From Amyelois transitella (lineage: Eukaryota > Arthropoda > Insecta > Lepidoptera > Pyralidae), in contig NC_083534.1 of assembly GCF_032362555.1 (NCBI RefSeq), positions 3,271,001 to 3,335,000 of the forward strand: a stretch of DNA of 64,000 bases, read 5' to 3'. Positions 54,079-63,859 of this stretch are shown here, in pieces (position 1 is the first letter of the stretch; each line of letters starts with the position of its first letter). The translations under genes were made by a program, and so were the position numbers. The notes under the pieces were generated by a model. The model did not search any database. It was not told the DNA's origin and saw only the letters and a list, made by a program, of their open reading frames with translations.

Positions 54079-54264
54079 ATGCCAAGAGAAATAGATGTAA
54101 AAGCTTTGGTATCGCACATTGTTCTTGGCAATGGAATGGACAAATGCAGAATATGCATGGGTGATACAACCGAGGGGCAAGTGCACCTTGGAGACACGGT
54201 TATGACCGATGGCGAAAGGCCGGTGACCTTATCGGAGCTGCTAGAAATCATAACAGGAGTTGAG
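54079..54264 (+). CDS. shared first coding exon: N-terminal half of a ZAD domain
   Basis: The first ATG in frame (gtcaaaaATGcca) opens MPREIDVKAL; the exon has 62 codons and ends GVE|GTGAGT in phase 0. It contains the first zinc-binding pair of a ZAD (zinc-finger-associated domain), CRIC, and the SELLEIITGVE helix start, but not the second cysteine pair. That pair (LCxxC) is encoded at the start of each of four downstream exons, all in phase 0 after an AG. ZADs homodimerise insect transcription factors and bind one zinc by four cysteines. No second CRIC-type exon was found between the downstream exons, so this exon probably serves all of them by alternative splicing. Confidence 0.85.
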
Positions 54265-54930
54265 GTGAGTTTATGAACTTCTTCAGTGGTCTTCCACATA
54301 GGATGGGTGGGTTAAATTTTTGCGCAAAATGAAACGCGTCACCTTTCTGTCAAGCAAGATGGCCGTCCGACCCGTCATTTTATGTATTTCCAGGGGTCAA
54401 TGCTTATCAAATCCCGACAGTAACGAGGAAACTAAGACAAATAAATTGAATGCAGAGCTGCTTGTAGCATACCAATAAACATATAAAAAAAACCTGTACT
54501 CATTGACACCTTTTATTTCAATTAATGAGGCTATATTTTATTTATTCTGACTATAATGTCTTATGTTCATATATTTACTGTAAGAATTCATAATCCCATC
54601 TCAATTTTTATAATTTTAATCAAAAAAATATATTTTAATATGATTGACTTTCTCGAATATCATAAAGGGATCATACTAGATCCCATAGGAAAAATGCCTG
54701 AAGACAAAAATACAGAATATGCTGCCGACATACTGTCATGTAAGAACAGGTTTAATCAGTTTGGAGATAGTGTTAATAACACTACTATTAAATATTTATT
54801 AGCATTTTTTTGGCCATGAAGATTAAATAATAAAGTATTTATAAGTGTTGAATTACTATGACAAGCTTTCATTGCTGTTTATAAGTCAATGGCAATATGT
54901 GTGGCGGAATGACCAGTACGGTGGTTGCAG
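54265..54930 (+). other. intron of the ZAD zinc-finger gene (to exon A)
   Basis: 666 bp, GTGAGT to TTGCAG. It contains an 87-codon open frame (from 54556) without motif, which I do not regard as a gene. Confidence 0.7.
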
Positions 54931-56346
54931 GTACAGCAGCTGAGCGGCCTGCCTCCTGTTCTGTGCTCAAAGTGCTCACACTCAGCCATCGAAATAGCTA
55001 GCTTCACAACATTGTGTCGGGACTCTGTCAGTCTTTGGGAAAACATCACTGCTAAAATCCAAAATATACTCCCAAAAAGAAATTTATGCAAACAAACTTT
55101 GGCAGTTCTATTAGATGAAGATAAGATTTTATTTATAGAAAACAAACCAAAGACCACCAAAACAGCAGTGAAGAGACTGACAGAACAATTAGCAAAGGAT
55201 AAAGTTAAAGTTGTTAGACAAAAAGAGGAATATGCCAAAAGCCAGACTTGTGAATGTCCCAATTGTGGTAAAAAGTTTCACTATGCCAGGAGCTTGTTTC
55301 TACATTTAAAAGAATCATCCAATATGCAACGGGCTTGTCATATTTGTGCAGGAATCATGTCTAGGGACGAGCTAGTCAGGCATCTGGTCGATGTACATGA
55401 TCGTGAAGCGTATGATTGCGACAAATGTCCGGCTCTATTTCGGACATATAGCCAATTTGAAAAACATCAAAAGCGAGCTCATTCGGGAGGTGTATGTACA
55501 TGTGGGGACTGTGGACGCAGTTTCCCTTCAAACCAGGCATACAATGCTCATCTCACTGTCCACATATTGAAAACTTGTCCAGGCTGCGATAGCCCATTCC
55601 GCAACCACTCCTGCTATTTGCACCATGTGAAAAGATGTTGCAATTTAGATAAAAATAGAAATGACACTTATCATACAAAGCATAAAGTTACAGTTGAAGT
55701 TAAAAATAAGATGAGTAAACGAAAAATCAGAGTCGGTATGAGAGGTAGTGCTGATACGCAATGTGTCTGCGATTATTGTGGCAAAAAATTTGCTGGGAAG
55801 AAGTTTGTGGGTGCTCATATAAAAATTGTTCACCTGAAGAACACGCACAAGCCTTGTATTTACTGTGGCAAGCTACTTGCCGCTGCTCACATGACGGAAC
55901 ATGTGAAAATTCACTTATCAGACCGCTCGTACAAGTGTGAATATTGCGCTTTCATTCTCAAAAGCAAATTGGGTTATATTCAGCATCTCAGATTACATAC
56001 AGGTGAGAAGCCATATGCTTGTAAACATTGTGGTGAAAAGTTCTCTGCATCGTCGCGAAGATCTGAGCATATACGAAAGATTCATTCAATGGATGTTATT
56101 CTGAATCATGCCTGTCAGCTTTGCCCAGCGAAATTTCGTTTGCCGTATAAATTACGGAGGCATATGACAACTGTGCACAACCAAGATGAGTCATTGATAC
56201 TCTTTGAATGCAATGTATGCCATGAAAAATTCAGTAGCTGCAGAGGCTTGCTGCATCATAGCAGGAAACATCAAAAAGTTGCTATGAATAATGCTACAGA
56301 AGTAACCCATGAAAATATTGGACTGGTTCTAGATAGTGTCATTTAA
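54931..56346 (+). CDS. ZAD zinc-finger variant exon A (ZAD C-half plus 11 C2H2 fingers)
   Basis: Begins after ggttgcag in phase 0 with VQQLSGLPPVLCSKC, supplying the second ZAD cysteine pair and the dimerisation helix (SFTTLCRDSVSLWENI). With exon 1 it makes a 533-residue protein. After a basic linker come about 11 C2H2 units from residue 110 of the exon onward. The first (CECPNCGKKFHYARSLFLHL) lacks its last His; the fifth ends HHVKRC, a CCHC variant. A TGEKPY linker joins two late fingers (HTGEKPYACKHC). A nuclear DNA-binding regulator is expected. A poly(A) signal AATAAA follows at 56371. Confidence 0.9.
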   Translation, partial: VQQLSGLPPVLCSKCSHSAIEIASFTTLCRDSVSLWENITAKIQNILPKRNLCKQTLAVLLDEDKILFIENKPKTTKTAVKRLTEQLAKDKVKVVRQKEEYAKSQTCECPNCGKKFHYARSLFLHLKESSNMQRACHICAGIMSRDELVRHLVDVHDREAYDCDKCPALFRTYSQFEKHQKRAHSGGVCTCGDCGRSFPSNQAYNAHLTVHILKTCPGCDSPFRNHSCYLHHVKRCCNLDKNRNDTYHTKHKVTVEVKNKMSKRKIRVGMRGSADTQCVCDYCGKKFAGKKFVGAHIKIVHLKNTHKPCIYCGKLLAAAHMTEHVKIHLSDRSYKCEYCAFILKSKLGYIQHLRLHTGEKPYACKHCGEKFSASSRRSEHIRKIHSMDVILNHACQLCPAKFRLPYKLRRHMTTVHNQDESLILFECNVCHEKFSSCRGLLHHSRKHQKVAMNNATEVTHENIGLVLDSVI

Positions 56347-56370
56347 AAACTGCATGATTTACACAATGTG

Positions 56371-56376
56371 AATAAA
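56371..56376 (+). terminator. poly(A) signal AATAAA after exon A
   Basis: 24 bases after the stop codon; a second AATAAA follows at about 56386. Confidence 0.65.
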
Positions 56377-57900
56377 ATTATTGTAAATAAAAAAAATATA
56401 TGTTTTAGTTATTGTACCAATCAACAAACTACTACTCACATAGGTATAATCCGTTTCAATAAAGAAATAGTCTAAAATGGAGTCAAGTACTTGCACTGAC
56501 AGATAGTAGGGTTAGCAAAAAAAGTGGTTTTTTTTTTCAGTACATTATAAAAAAAAGTAAAAAAGAAATTTCTGTACATTGAATAATACAAATTCCTAAT
56601 CCAGGATCCATGGTAAAAGGCATACCCCGAACTCCTCTCCAGACTAAAGCCAGGAGGAAGATTAAAATACATATTAAAAAAGTATGCGATGGAGTACATA
56701 AGCGTGGTAGAGGAAGAATATGAAAAAAAAAAACCTCACAATTTTTTTTAAATTCTTCCACATCACCACACCACACATAAATTATACGAAACAAACATCT
56801 ACAATATTATAGTAAATCTTGCAGTACATACCGCTGTGTGCTAGAAGAGAGGTCATGATTTTGACCGCCATTTTAAATTCGTTTATTGAAATGCGTTATA
56901 ATTAAATATTATATCACCAATGAATTGTGATTTTATCAGATAATTAATTATAACTTAACCACTAAAATCTCTGACGCTTTCCTACATTTTTAACCTGGAA
57001 AAGATTTCAATAATTACCTAAGTAGTGAATTAACATAATACAACTTACATTTTGATATTGTACTTAGTAATAGTTCAAAGCGTTTAGGTGTCATTATTAC
57101 AAACTTAGCGGTAGTCCCGGCTTCGATTCCAGGTTCCACCTGTGACCGTGAACCTAGAGGGAATAATTAAACTTTTACAAAAAGCTGTTCCTGTCCTAAC
57201 CCAAAACCTCAAAGGGATACCTTATCCAACTTCTATCATGGTTACACATCGCATAGCCGCAATTGCTTGAATAGAACACTGTATGAGCGTTTGTTGGTAT
57301 TCCAGAATTTCCAGATTATAAATCTGCCATTTTCCAATGTCGCTGTTTCGCTTTTTATTATGTCGTGGAACGGGACAGCTATAGTTTATCGCAAGATGAA
57401 AATGTCGTCGCGCGGGGCATGTTAACCCTGCAGAACTTTTCGTTACGTATTTCCGAATGCATTGCCCAGCTGTTGGCTTGCAGTTACTGATGCTATGAAA
57501 AGATTTGCCAAAGTTCGTACAGTCGGCTGTCTGCCCTAAAAATAAACAATAGTGTGAACTTTGAAAGCAAAACCTTTCGGCTCTTTGGTTACAATATGTA
57601 CCGGAGAATTCGAAAATCAACATCAATTTAAAATTCATTTTCTGTTGATGATCTTTGGGGTCTAAAAGAGCGTCGGTAGTCGAATAACGGTATCAGCCTG
57701 TAGACATGAAAATGAAAATTATTTAACGACTACAACATACAAATCACAACTCGGCATAGCAGATATAATACATTAATGATCGTAGGACATCTACTCTGTA
57801 CTATCTAAGGTTTCCTCACTAGGCAAGCCTGTACCGAGGAAGCATACATATCAAAATTTTTAATGACACATTGAGCTAAGTCCTGACCAGAGCCTACTTA
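56377..57900. other. between exons A and B: no gene seen
   Basis: Contains a scrap of the 905-1152 repeat family (56585-56665), a tRNA-SINE-like box B (cggcttcgattccagg, about 57118) and a repeat shared with 17105-17200 at 57330-57420. A cysteine-containing minus-strand frame (57222-57638) overlaps that repeat. No CRIC-type ZAD exon is present. Confidence 0.5.
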
Positions 57901-57906
57901 TTCCAG

Positions 57907-59076
57907 ATGGCGGTCACACACACGCTGCCAAATCAGCTCTGTTCAGGATGCGCTAAATGTGCTACTTGCATTATACCCTTTATGCAACTTGCCAAAGCGT
58001 CTTCTATACGTTGGAACCAAATAACAGACTATCTTTTCACATTAGAAAAAACAAATTCTAAAAGAGATCTAAAGAAAAGGAAGAGTGTGTACGTCAAAAT
58101 AGGTGACGAAATGCAAACTCACGTGAGTTTGCGGTACAAAGAAGCGTCTCCGCAGCAGAAACTGAAAAATTTGAAAAAGAGCCTAAACAGATCGAATACG
58201 AAAGGAAATAAATGCTTTAATGCTGTGGTGAGATGCCCCGAGTGTGATAAATTATTCACAAAGATATACAAGCTGAATATTCATATGAGAGTTGTCAATA
58301 AAAAAATGTGTAGTTATTGCAAAAAAATATGCACCAGTAAAGAATATGAAGAACATGTGAAGACCCATGGAGTTATTTTGTCATCATGCCAAATATGTCA
58401 TGGAACATTCGAGAATTTCGATAGGTATTTAAATCATAAGAAACGCTGCAAGAAACTTTCGCATTCATGCATCGACTGTTGTTATTCCTTTTCGTCTGCG
58501 GAACAACTAATTCATCATATCCCAATACACAAATCTAAAACTTGCTCGGGTTGTGGTACAATATTTTCAAACAAAGCGTGCTTCGAATATCATGTAAGAC
58601 ATTGCAAAAAATCAGGTTCGAAATCAACGTATCTTGCTCAAAAATATAAATGCGATTGTTGCTCGAAAGAATATTTTAATAAATCTGTATTGAAAATGCA
58701 TATAATCCATAATCATATGTCCGGTCGTAAATATCAATGTGAATCCTGTGAGAAGAAATTTTCCAGTCGTCAAAGTTTGGAGGAGCATAAAAACACTCAT
58801 AAAAAAGTCAACGATAGATTCGTTTGTGACGTATGTAATGCGAAGTATAGTACTAGACGCGGCTACCAAAAACATCTGATGAATAAAGGCCACCACGTCC
58901 CATATATGTCTACTGATGGCAAGATACAAGCAGATGTACCTGCAGAGGTACCAGGAAGATATGACCGCAAGTTGCAATGTTCGGTATGTTACAAAACTTT
59001 CTCATACAAGAAAAGGTTGCATCAGCATATGAGTACGAGACACAAAATTGGTCTTGGAGACGCCGTGAAAAATTAA
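57907..59076 (+). CDS. ZAD zinc-finger variant exon B (ZAD C-half plus about 9 fingers)
   Basis: Follows ttattccag in phase 0 and starts MAVTHTLPNQLCSGC, the second ZAD cysteine pair, then a helix ending SSIRWNQI. 389 residues; 451 with exon 1. About nine C2H2-type units, several with CCHC ends (HKKRC, HVRHC). The first (RCPECDKLFTKIYKLNIHM) lacks its last His. This copy lacks the TGEKPY linker and the SASRR finger found in A, C and D, so it is the most diverged. The initial ATG would also allow separate translation without exon 1, an alternative I consider less likely. Only a variant poly(A) signal (AATACA, 59178) follows. Confidence 0.85.
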   Translation: MAVTHTLPNQLCSGCAKCATCIIPFMQLAKASSIRWNQITDYLFTLEKTNSKRDLKKRKSVYVKIGDEMQTHVSLRYKEASPQQKLKNLKKSLNRSNTKGNKCFNAVVRCPECDKLFTKIYKLNIHMRVVNKKMCSYCKKICTSKEYEEHVKTHGVILSSCQICHGTFENFDRYLNHKKRCKKLSHSCIDCCYSFSSAEQLIHHIPIHKSKTCSGCGTIFSNKACFEYHVRHCKKSGSKSTYLAQKYKCDCCSKEYFNKSVLKMHIIHNHMSGRKYQCESCEKKFSSRQSLEEHKNTHKKVNDRFVCDVCNAKYSTRRGYQKHLMNKGHHVPYMSTDGKIQADVPAEVPGRYDRKLQCSVCYKTFSYKKRLHQHMSTRHKIGLGDAVKN

Positions 59077-59834
59077 AACTAATCTCGTGTAAAAAAGTTT
59101 CGACATTAGCTTTAACGGCCTAAAGATTGAAAGCATTTGTAACTGTTAATTTTACCATTGTAAAGATAACTATTTTGAATACATTTTATTGACGTATCCA
59201 GACATTTAAATTATTTGTCCTTTCTTACGAGTATATATATACTCTCTGGTTGGCTGTGAGAGGTCATGTTAAATGTACACTAAACTTGAAAAAACTAAGA
59301 CCACGTTCAGCTGTTTGATGATGGAATTTAGATTCAATTAGTGACATGTTGCTAGCCCATCGCCTAAAAGATTCCCAAGACACACACTTATGTTTTTTTC
59401 ATTTCGCTTCTAGACAAGCATGGAAGCTCATGGAAGAACTTAACAGTGAATTAATGAATTTGTTGTTATGGTTCTATTTCTCTTTCGCATTTTCCAAATA
59501 ATAAACCAAAAACGTAAACCCCATTACAAAAAAAAAACTATGTCTCACACAATATTATTAAAAACAAGCACACTCACTTTCAATCAAACTAATAAAATGT
59601 TGTTGGTATAACTGTTGGGAAGGAGTACTTAATAAATCTATTTCATGTACTGCAAACACGTGTTTTACTTCTGTAAACGCAGATGAGAATAAAAGATCGT
59701 CAACCCAGAACCTTATTGAAACCATTGATTAAAACGTTATTCTGGTTGTATAAACAAAAGATACGAGTGTTGCAAAATCACAGCCTTAAAAAATCTACGC
59801 CAAGAGGAACGGACTGATTCCAAACTCGTTTCAG
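59077..59834. other. between exons B and C: no gene seen
   Basis: AT-rich intronic/intergenic DNA with one HT fragment. No alternative ZAD first exon is visible. Confidence 0.5.
59302..59376 (-). repeat. HT repeat fragment
   Basis: Reverse piece (accacgttcagctgtttgatgatgg...tgctagcccatcgcctaaaag) between exons B and C. Confidence 0.65.
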
Positions 59835-61067
59835 GTGGACGAGCAATGCGGAGCGCCAAATGGGATTTGCAAGACTTGCGTGCATGACGCCATGGTTGCA
59901 ATTAGCTTCAGGCGCCTCGTCCATGACTCCGCCGGACACTGGGACAATATCGCGTCATCGCTCACCGAACTCCACAATGCGACGAAGGAGGACAAGGCTT
60001 TTTACGTCTTCTACACACCAGATTGCAAATCAACTACAATAATCAAGGATCAGGCGAAAAGCGTCAAGAATACGGACGAAGCATTGCTAAGGCTCGTTGA
60101 ATTCAGGGACAAAAAACCTAAAAGGGTCAAAAAGATGACGTTCGACTGCTCTTGTCCCGATTGCGGTAAAAAATTCACGAAACCATTACTTCTAAATAAA
60201 CATCTGAAGAATACTCTGAAGAGAATTTGCAACAGGTGTGGCAAGTTAATGCCGAAATCCAAATTGGCGCAACACATGTCGAAATATCACGATATTGAAG
60301 TCTTTGATTGCAATATATGTCATAAACTGTTCGACGAGGAGAATAGAGTGACAGAACATTATTTGAAATGCCACGATAATAAAAGTATCCACTGTGATAC
60401 GTGCAAAATGGGTTTCGATTCAGCAAGGTCTTTAAATGGGCATACGTATTCCCATTCTTTGTTCCACTGTAAAAACTGCTCTAAGAGCTTTGAAAATCTT
60501 AAATGCTTCTCGTACCATCAAGAGAAATGTTCGTCTGCCAAAGTTGTTAAAACACATGACAATATCAAGTACACCTGCGATTACTGTGGCTTGTCTTACG
60601 ACAAGAAACCTTCACTGCGTGTTCACATAATTCATAAACATTTGAATGTCCTGCCGTACGTGTGCGAGCTATGTGGGAAACGAACTTCTACCATCGGCCA
60701 CTTGCGTTCGCACGAAGCTATTCACACGCAAAAGAGAAAGATATACGAATGTTATTGCGGCGCGAGGTTGCGGACAGAAGTGGGTTACCAGATGCACCAA
60801 CGCATTCATACCGGGGAGAAACCTTACGAATGCGAGGAGTGTGGAGATAAGTTTCTATCTGCTTCGCGGAGGCTGGATCACATAAAACGCAGGCATAGGA
60901 GTACACAAGAGATGCCGCATGGGTGTGACAAATGTCACGCGAGATTTGTCAGACCTTTTGAACTGAAAAAGCATTATTTGAGTGTGCATTACGCATGTAT
61001 TGACGTGGCACCTGCTCCCAGAGCGGTTAGAAGGAGACAGCATATTAGAGTAAAATCTTCTGTTTGA
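59835..61067 (+). CDS. ZAD zinc-finger variant exon C (ZAD C-half plus 10 fingers)
   Basis: Follows ctcgtttcag in phase 0 with VDEQCGAPNGICKTC, giving the second ZAD cysteine pair, and a helix ending SAGHWDNI. 410 residues; 472 with exon 1. About ten C2H2 units from residue 110 on: the first is degenerate, the fifth is CCHC (FHCKNCSKSFENLKCFSYHQEKC split over the Cys end), then HTGEKPYECEEC and a SASRRLDHIKRRH finger nearly the same as in exon D. One finger has a shortened Cys loop (YECYCGARL). A poly(A) signal AATAAA lies at 61151. Confidence 0.9.
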   Translation: MDEQCGAPNGICKTCVHDAMVAISFRRLVHDSAGHWDNIASSLTELHNATKEDKAFYVFYTPDCKSTTIIKDQAKSVKNTDEALLRLVEFRDKKPKRVKKMTFDCSCPDCGKKFTKPLLLNKHLKNTLKRICNRCGKLMPKSKLAQHMSKYHDIEVFDCNICHKLFDEENRVTEHYLKCHDNKSIHCDTCKMGFDSARSLNGHTYSHSLFHCKNCSKSFENLKCFSYHQEKCSSAKVVKTHDNIKYTCDYCGLSYDKKPSLRVHIIHKHLNVLPYVCELCGKRTSTIGHLRSHEAIHTQKRKIYECYCGARLRTEVGYQMHQRIHTGEKPYECEECGDKFLSASRRLDHIKRRHRSTQEMPHGCDKCHARFVRPFELKKHYLSVHYACIDVAPAPRAVRRRQHIRVKSSV

Positions 61068-61150
61068 AATGGTCATTTGTTTGTAGTTTTGTGGAAAATT
61101 GTCATCTATCATAAAACAAAACAGTAAAACGAAAGTCGTTTTGTACATAA

Positions 61151-61156
61151 AATAAA
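61151..61156 (+). terminator. poly(A) signal AATAAA after exon C
   Basis: 83 bases after the stop codon. Confidence 0.6.
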
Positions 61157-61974
61157 AATTATATAATGCCTGAACAAAACTAGTTGTATTTGAATAATAA
61201 ACCGCACAGTCGCATCGGATCACTCGCATCTTTTCATGGATGTCGTATAAGGCGACTAAGGCGATTAGCACTTGCATCTAGTGCGAGCTTTCATGCTGGT
61301 ATTAAAGGCAAAGACAAAATAGTTTGCCAGCTGCTATCCTCTTCCCCTGCCGATTGGAATGTTGGCCAAGGGAAAGGCGTGAACACCCAATAAGTAATTA
61401 ATGATATGAAATTGAAAAACCATTATATCTACTTACATAATGGAGGAATTTGTTTTAGTTTTATTCTTGACATTTGGACACCCTATTCCTAACCTTAAAA
61501 GGTTTAATACAAATAATGAATCTTGTTTATTTGTTGCATTTTTGTAACACTTACGCAAAACCTATTGAATCGATTTTCATGAAATTTTGCAGTAGTTTAG
61601 CTTAGACATTGGAACGACAAAATACGTTTAAATTTATAAAGATACAAACTGTTGTCCGCGACTTCATTCGCAATGAATTGTAGATATAAACCTTCCTAAG
61701 AAAACTCTCTTTTCAACATTTTTAAGATTAGCGCTAACATTAAGACAGAGGAAATAAGAGGACTTCATAATATGTAGTGATAAGGCAGAGGAAGACCGGC
61801 AACATCTTGTTAATTTTTAAAGGGGAGTGAAAACCATACCTAGCTACCCATACGCGCACGTGTATACCCGACTGATCGTGCGTATCCCAGCCCAGCTAGC
61901 TAATGGCAATGACACGCACACGAGAACGATTTGGGAATCTTAAAATACGATATGTTAGCAAACTATCTCGCATC

Positions 61975-62072
61975 TGGTTTTCAATCCCATCATTAAGCCT
62001 TACAGCTAAACGTGGCCTTTCAAGACTTGGCTCTGCTTATCCCGTAAAGGATAAATATATGATATATGTATG
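61975..62072 (+). repeat. HT repeat 3' fragment
   Basis: tctggttttcaatcccatcattaagcc...gataaatatatgatatatgtatg; diverged. Confidence 0.55.
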
Positions 62073-62105
62073 TAATAAATCACCACTATTTGTGTACTCC
62101 TAAAT

Positions 62106-62311
62106 CCTACTACTATTATAAAGGCGAAAGTTTGTATGGATGTATGGATGTTTGTTACTCTTTCACGCAAAAACTACTGAACCGATTACCATGAAATTTG
62201 GTATGTAGGTAGCTGAAGACCCAGAATAACACATACTACTTTTTATCCCAGAGTTCCCGCGGGATTGATAGGGTTTCCATGCGGACGAAGTCGCGGGCGG
62301 CCTCTAGTTTA
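62106..62311 (+). repeat. CGB repeat
   Basis: Runs from actattataaaggcgaaag to gacgaagtcgcgggcggcctctag. Confidence 0.8.
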
Positions 62312-62334
62312 TACTAATTTCATTTATTGTACCT

Positions 62335-62515
62335 TGTAACTAAATAACTCAAAGTAAGTTTGAGACATTTTTAAATGTGATACTTACTCAACAAAACTAT
62401 ACCTTATAATTATTTCACATATAGATTAACCTCTAAGAATACCAGGCCAATCAGAAAAAGTTAATTTCCCATCATGCCCTAGCCAGGATTCGAACCCGGA
62501 CCTCTTGTGTGTGTC
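62335..62515 (-). repeat. tRNA-derived SINE, diverged
   Basis: Reverse body (ccaggccaatcagaaaaag) with box B complement ggattcgaaccc at about 62487-62500. It ends about 95 bp before exon D. Confidence 0.65.
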
Positions 62516-62608
62516 ATTGAAAAGCGCAGTAGGTATGATGTTTTGCGAATAGCCGACCCTCGGCTACTAGCTAAAACTAAAATAACAAATTCATCGTTTT
62601 TGTTCCAG

Positions 62609-63826
62609 GTACACGACGAGCCACTTTGTCCACTCTGCATCTGCATTACTTGTGTCTCCAGCGCCCTCGCAGTCCAAGAGTTCAGGATTTTCGTGAAAAA
62701 TTCCCAAAAAATATGGTCCAAAGCCCTAAATTCCCTCAATGACCTTCCAGAAGCGTCTCCTCCAGTCAAAACCCTTTGCGCATTTATCAAACCTGACACG
62801 TTAACTTTACATACTTATAAAAATTATACTGGAGGTGATTCTAAGACGGTGTTGAATAAAATAAAAAGTCGTATAACTAAGAAAAAACGCGTGGTACGTA
62901 CGGGTCCACCCTGTTTTTGTCCAGATTGTGGAAAGAACTTCCTCAGTCCACATTACCTCGGTATGCATTTAAGTAATAGCGGCCAAAAAGAAGTGTGCTC
63001 CATTTGTGGACAAGTGATTTTGAGAGGGAAACACATGATTGATCATATGACTGAGGCGCACGGACAAAATTGTATACTGTGTAAACACTGTCCACAAATT
63101 TTCAACAGTGTATTAGAAATGAAGAAACATGTGAAGAGTGCACACAGAGATGGTTGTTTAACTTGTGGGGATTGCGGGAGGTCTTTTCCGAGAAAAGCGT
63201 CTTTTGAAGCTCATTCTCAAATGCACACGGTGAGGACTTGTCGAGCGTGTGGAACGCAGTTCACAAATAGAGCGTGTTATAGGGAGCACAGGTCTAAATG
63301 CGAGCCAAATGCAAAACCAGACATAAAATCTATACCACGAAATAAACGCGGCAACGTGAGAGATCCGGCGTACTTCGTTTGTGATTATTGTGCAAAAGTT
63401 TACACATCCCGACCACAACTGAAGAATCACATACTTTGGATACATATGAATGTCCGACCTTACCAGTGCACTTATTGTGATAAGAGATTCTATACTTCGG
63501 CAAGAAGAGCTGAACACAGTGTCGTGCACACCCGCGAAAGAAATTTCGAATGTGATATTTGTGGCGCGAAATTAGTTTCCAAAATGGCCGCCGTGTACCA
63601 TAGGCGAAGGCATACAGGAGAAAAGCCTTACGAATGTAAAGATTGTGGTGAAAAGTTTTTATCTGCTTCGCGAAGATTAGAACATGCCAAACGAAGACAC
63701 GGGAAAGGAGAAAGGCATCAGTGTTCGCAATGCCCAGCCAATTTCGTCAGAAATTGTGAGCTACGGAAACATGTTGCTAAATATCACAGCGCGCCACAAA
63801 ATTATATGGTAGCGGTCGAAGGGTGA
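62609..63826 (+). CDS. ZAD zinc-finger variant exon D (ZAD C-half plus 10 fingers)
   Basis: Follows tttttgttccag in phase 0 with VHDEPLCPLC, giving the second ZAD cysteine pair, and a helix ending SQKIWSKAL. 405 residues; 467 with exon 1. The frame is open about 100 bases upstream through the SINE-derived flank, but the acceptor and alignment with exons A-C fix the start. Ten C2H2 units: a first degenerate one, a CTCGDCGRSFP-like unit shared with exon A (LTCGDCGRSFP), a CCHC fifth unit (HRSKC), then HTGEKPYECKDC and a SASRRLEHAKRRH finger. A poly(A) signal AATAAA lies at 63854. The array may continue beyond the window. Confidence 0.9.
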   Translation, partial: VHDEPLCPLCICITCVSSALAVQEFRIFVKNSQKIWSKALNSLNDLPEASPPVKTLCAFIKPDTLTLHTYKNYTGGDSKTVLNKIKSRITKKKRVVRTGPPCFCPDCGKNFLSPHYLGMHLSNSGQKEVCSICGQVILRGKHMIDHMTEAHGQNCILCKHCPQIFNSVLEMKKHVKSAHRDGCLTCGDCGRSFPRKASFEAHSQMHTVRTCRACGTQFTNRACYREHRSKCEPNAKPDIKSIPRNKRGNVRDPAYFVCDYCAKVYTSRPQLKNHILWIHMNVRPYQCTYCDKRFYTSARRAEHSVVHTRERNFECDICGAKLVSKMAAVYHRRRHTGEKPYECKDCGEKFLSASRRLEHAKRRHGKGERHQCSQCPANFVRNCELRKHVAKYHSAPQNYMVAVEG

Positions 63827-63853
63827 TCTTGTTTTTTTATATTTGACATTTTC

Positions 63854-63859
63854 AATAAA
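63854..63859 (+). terminator. poly(A) signal AATAAA after exon D
   Basis: 27 bases after the stop codon. Confidence 0.65.

Larger units (their letters stand above)
61160..62608. other. between exons C and D: repeats only
   Basis: Contains a scrap of HT (tggatgtcgtataaggcgact at 61219-61241), the HT fragment 61975-62072, a CGB repeat and a degraded tRNA-SINE. No ZAD first exon is visible. Confidence 0.5.

Noticed and set aside
54556..54819. Extra coding exon in the ZAD gene intron
   Set aside because: AT-rich frame without motif, splice borders or match to the ZAD pattern.
57222..57638. 138-residue minus-strand frame with many cysteines between zinc-finger exons A and B
   Set aside because: Part of it (57338-57418) is a dispersed repeat also found inverted at 17105-17200, and there is no signal peptide or splice context.
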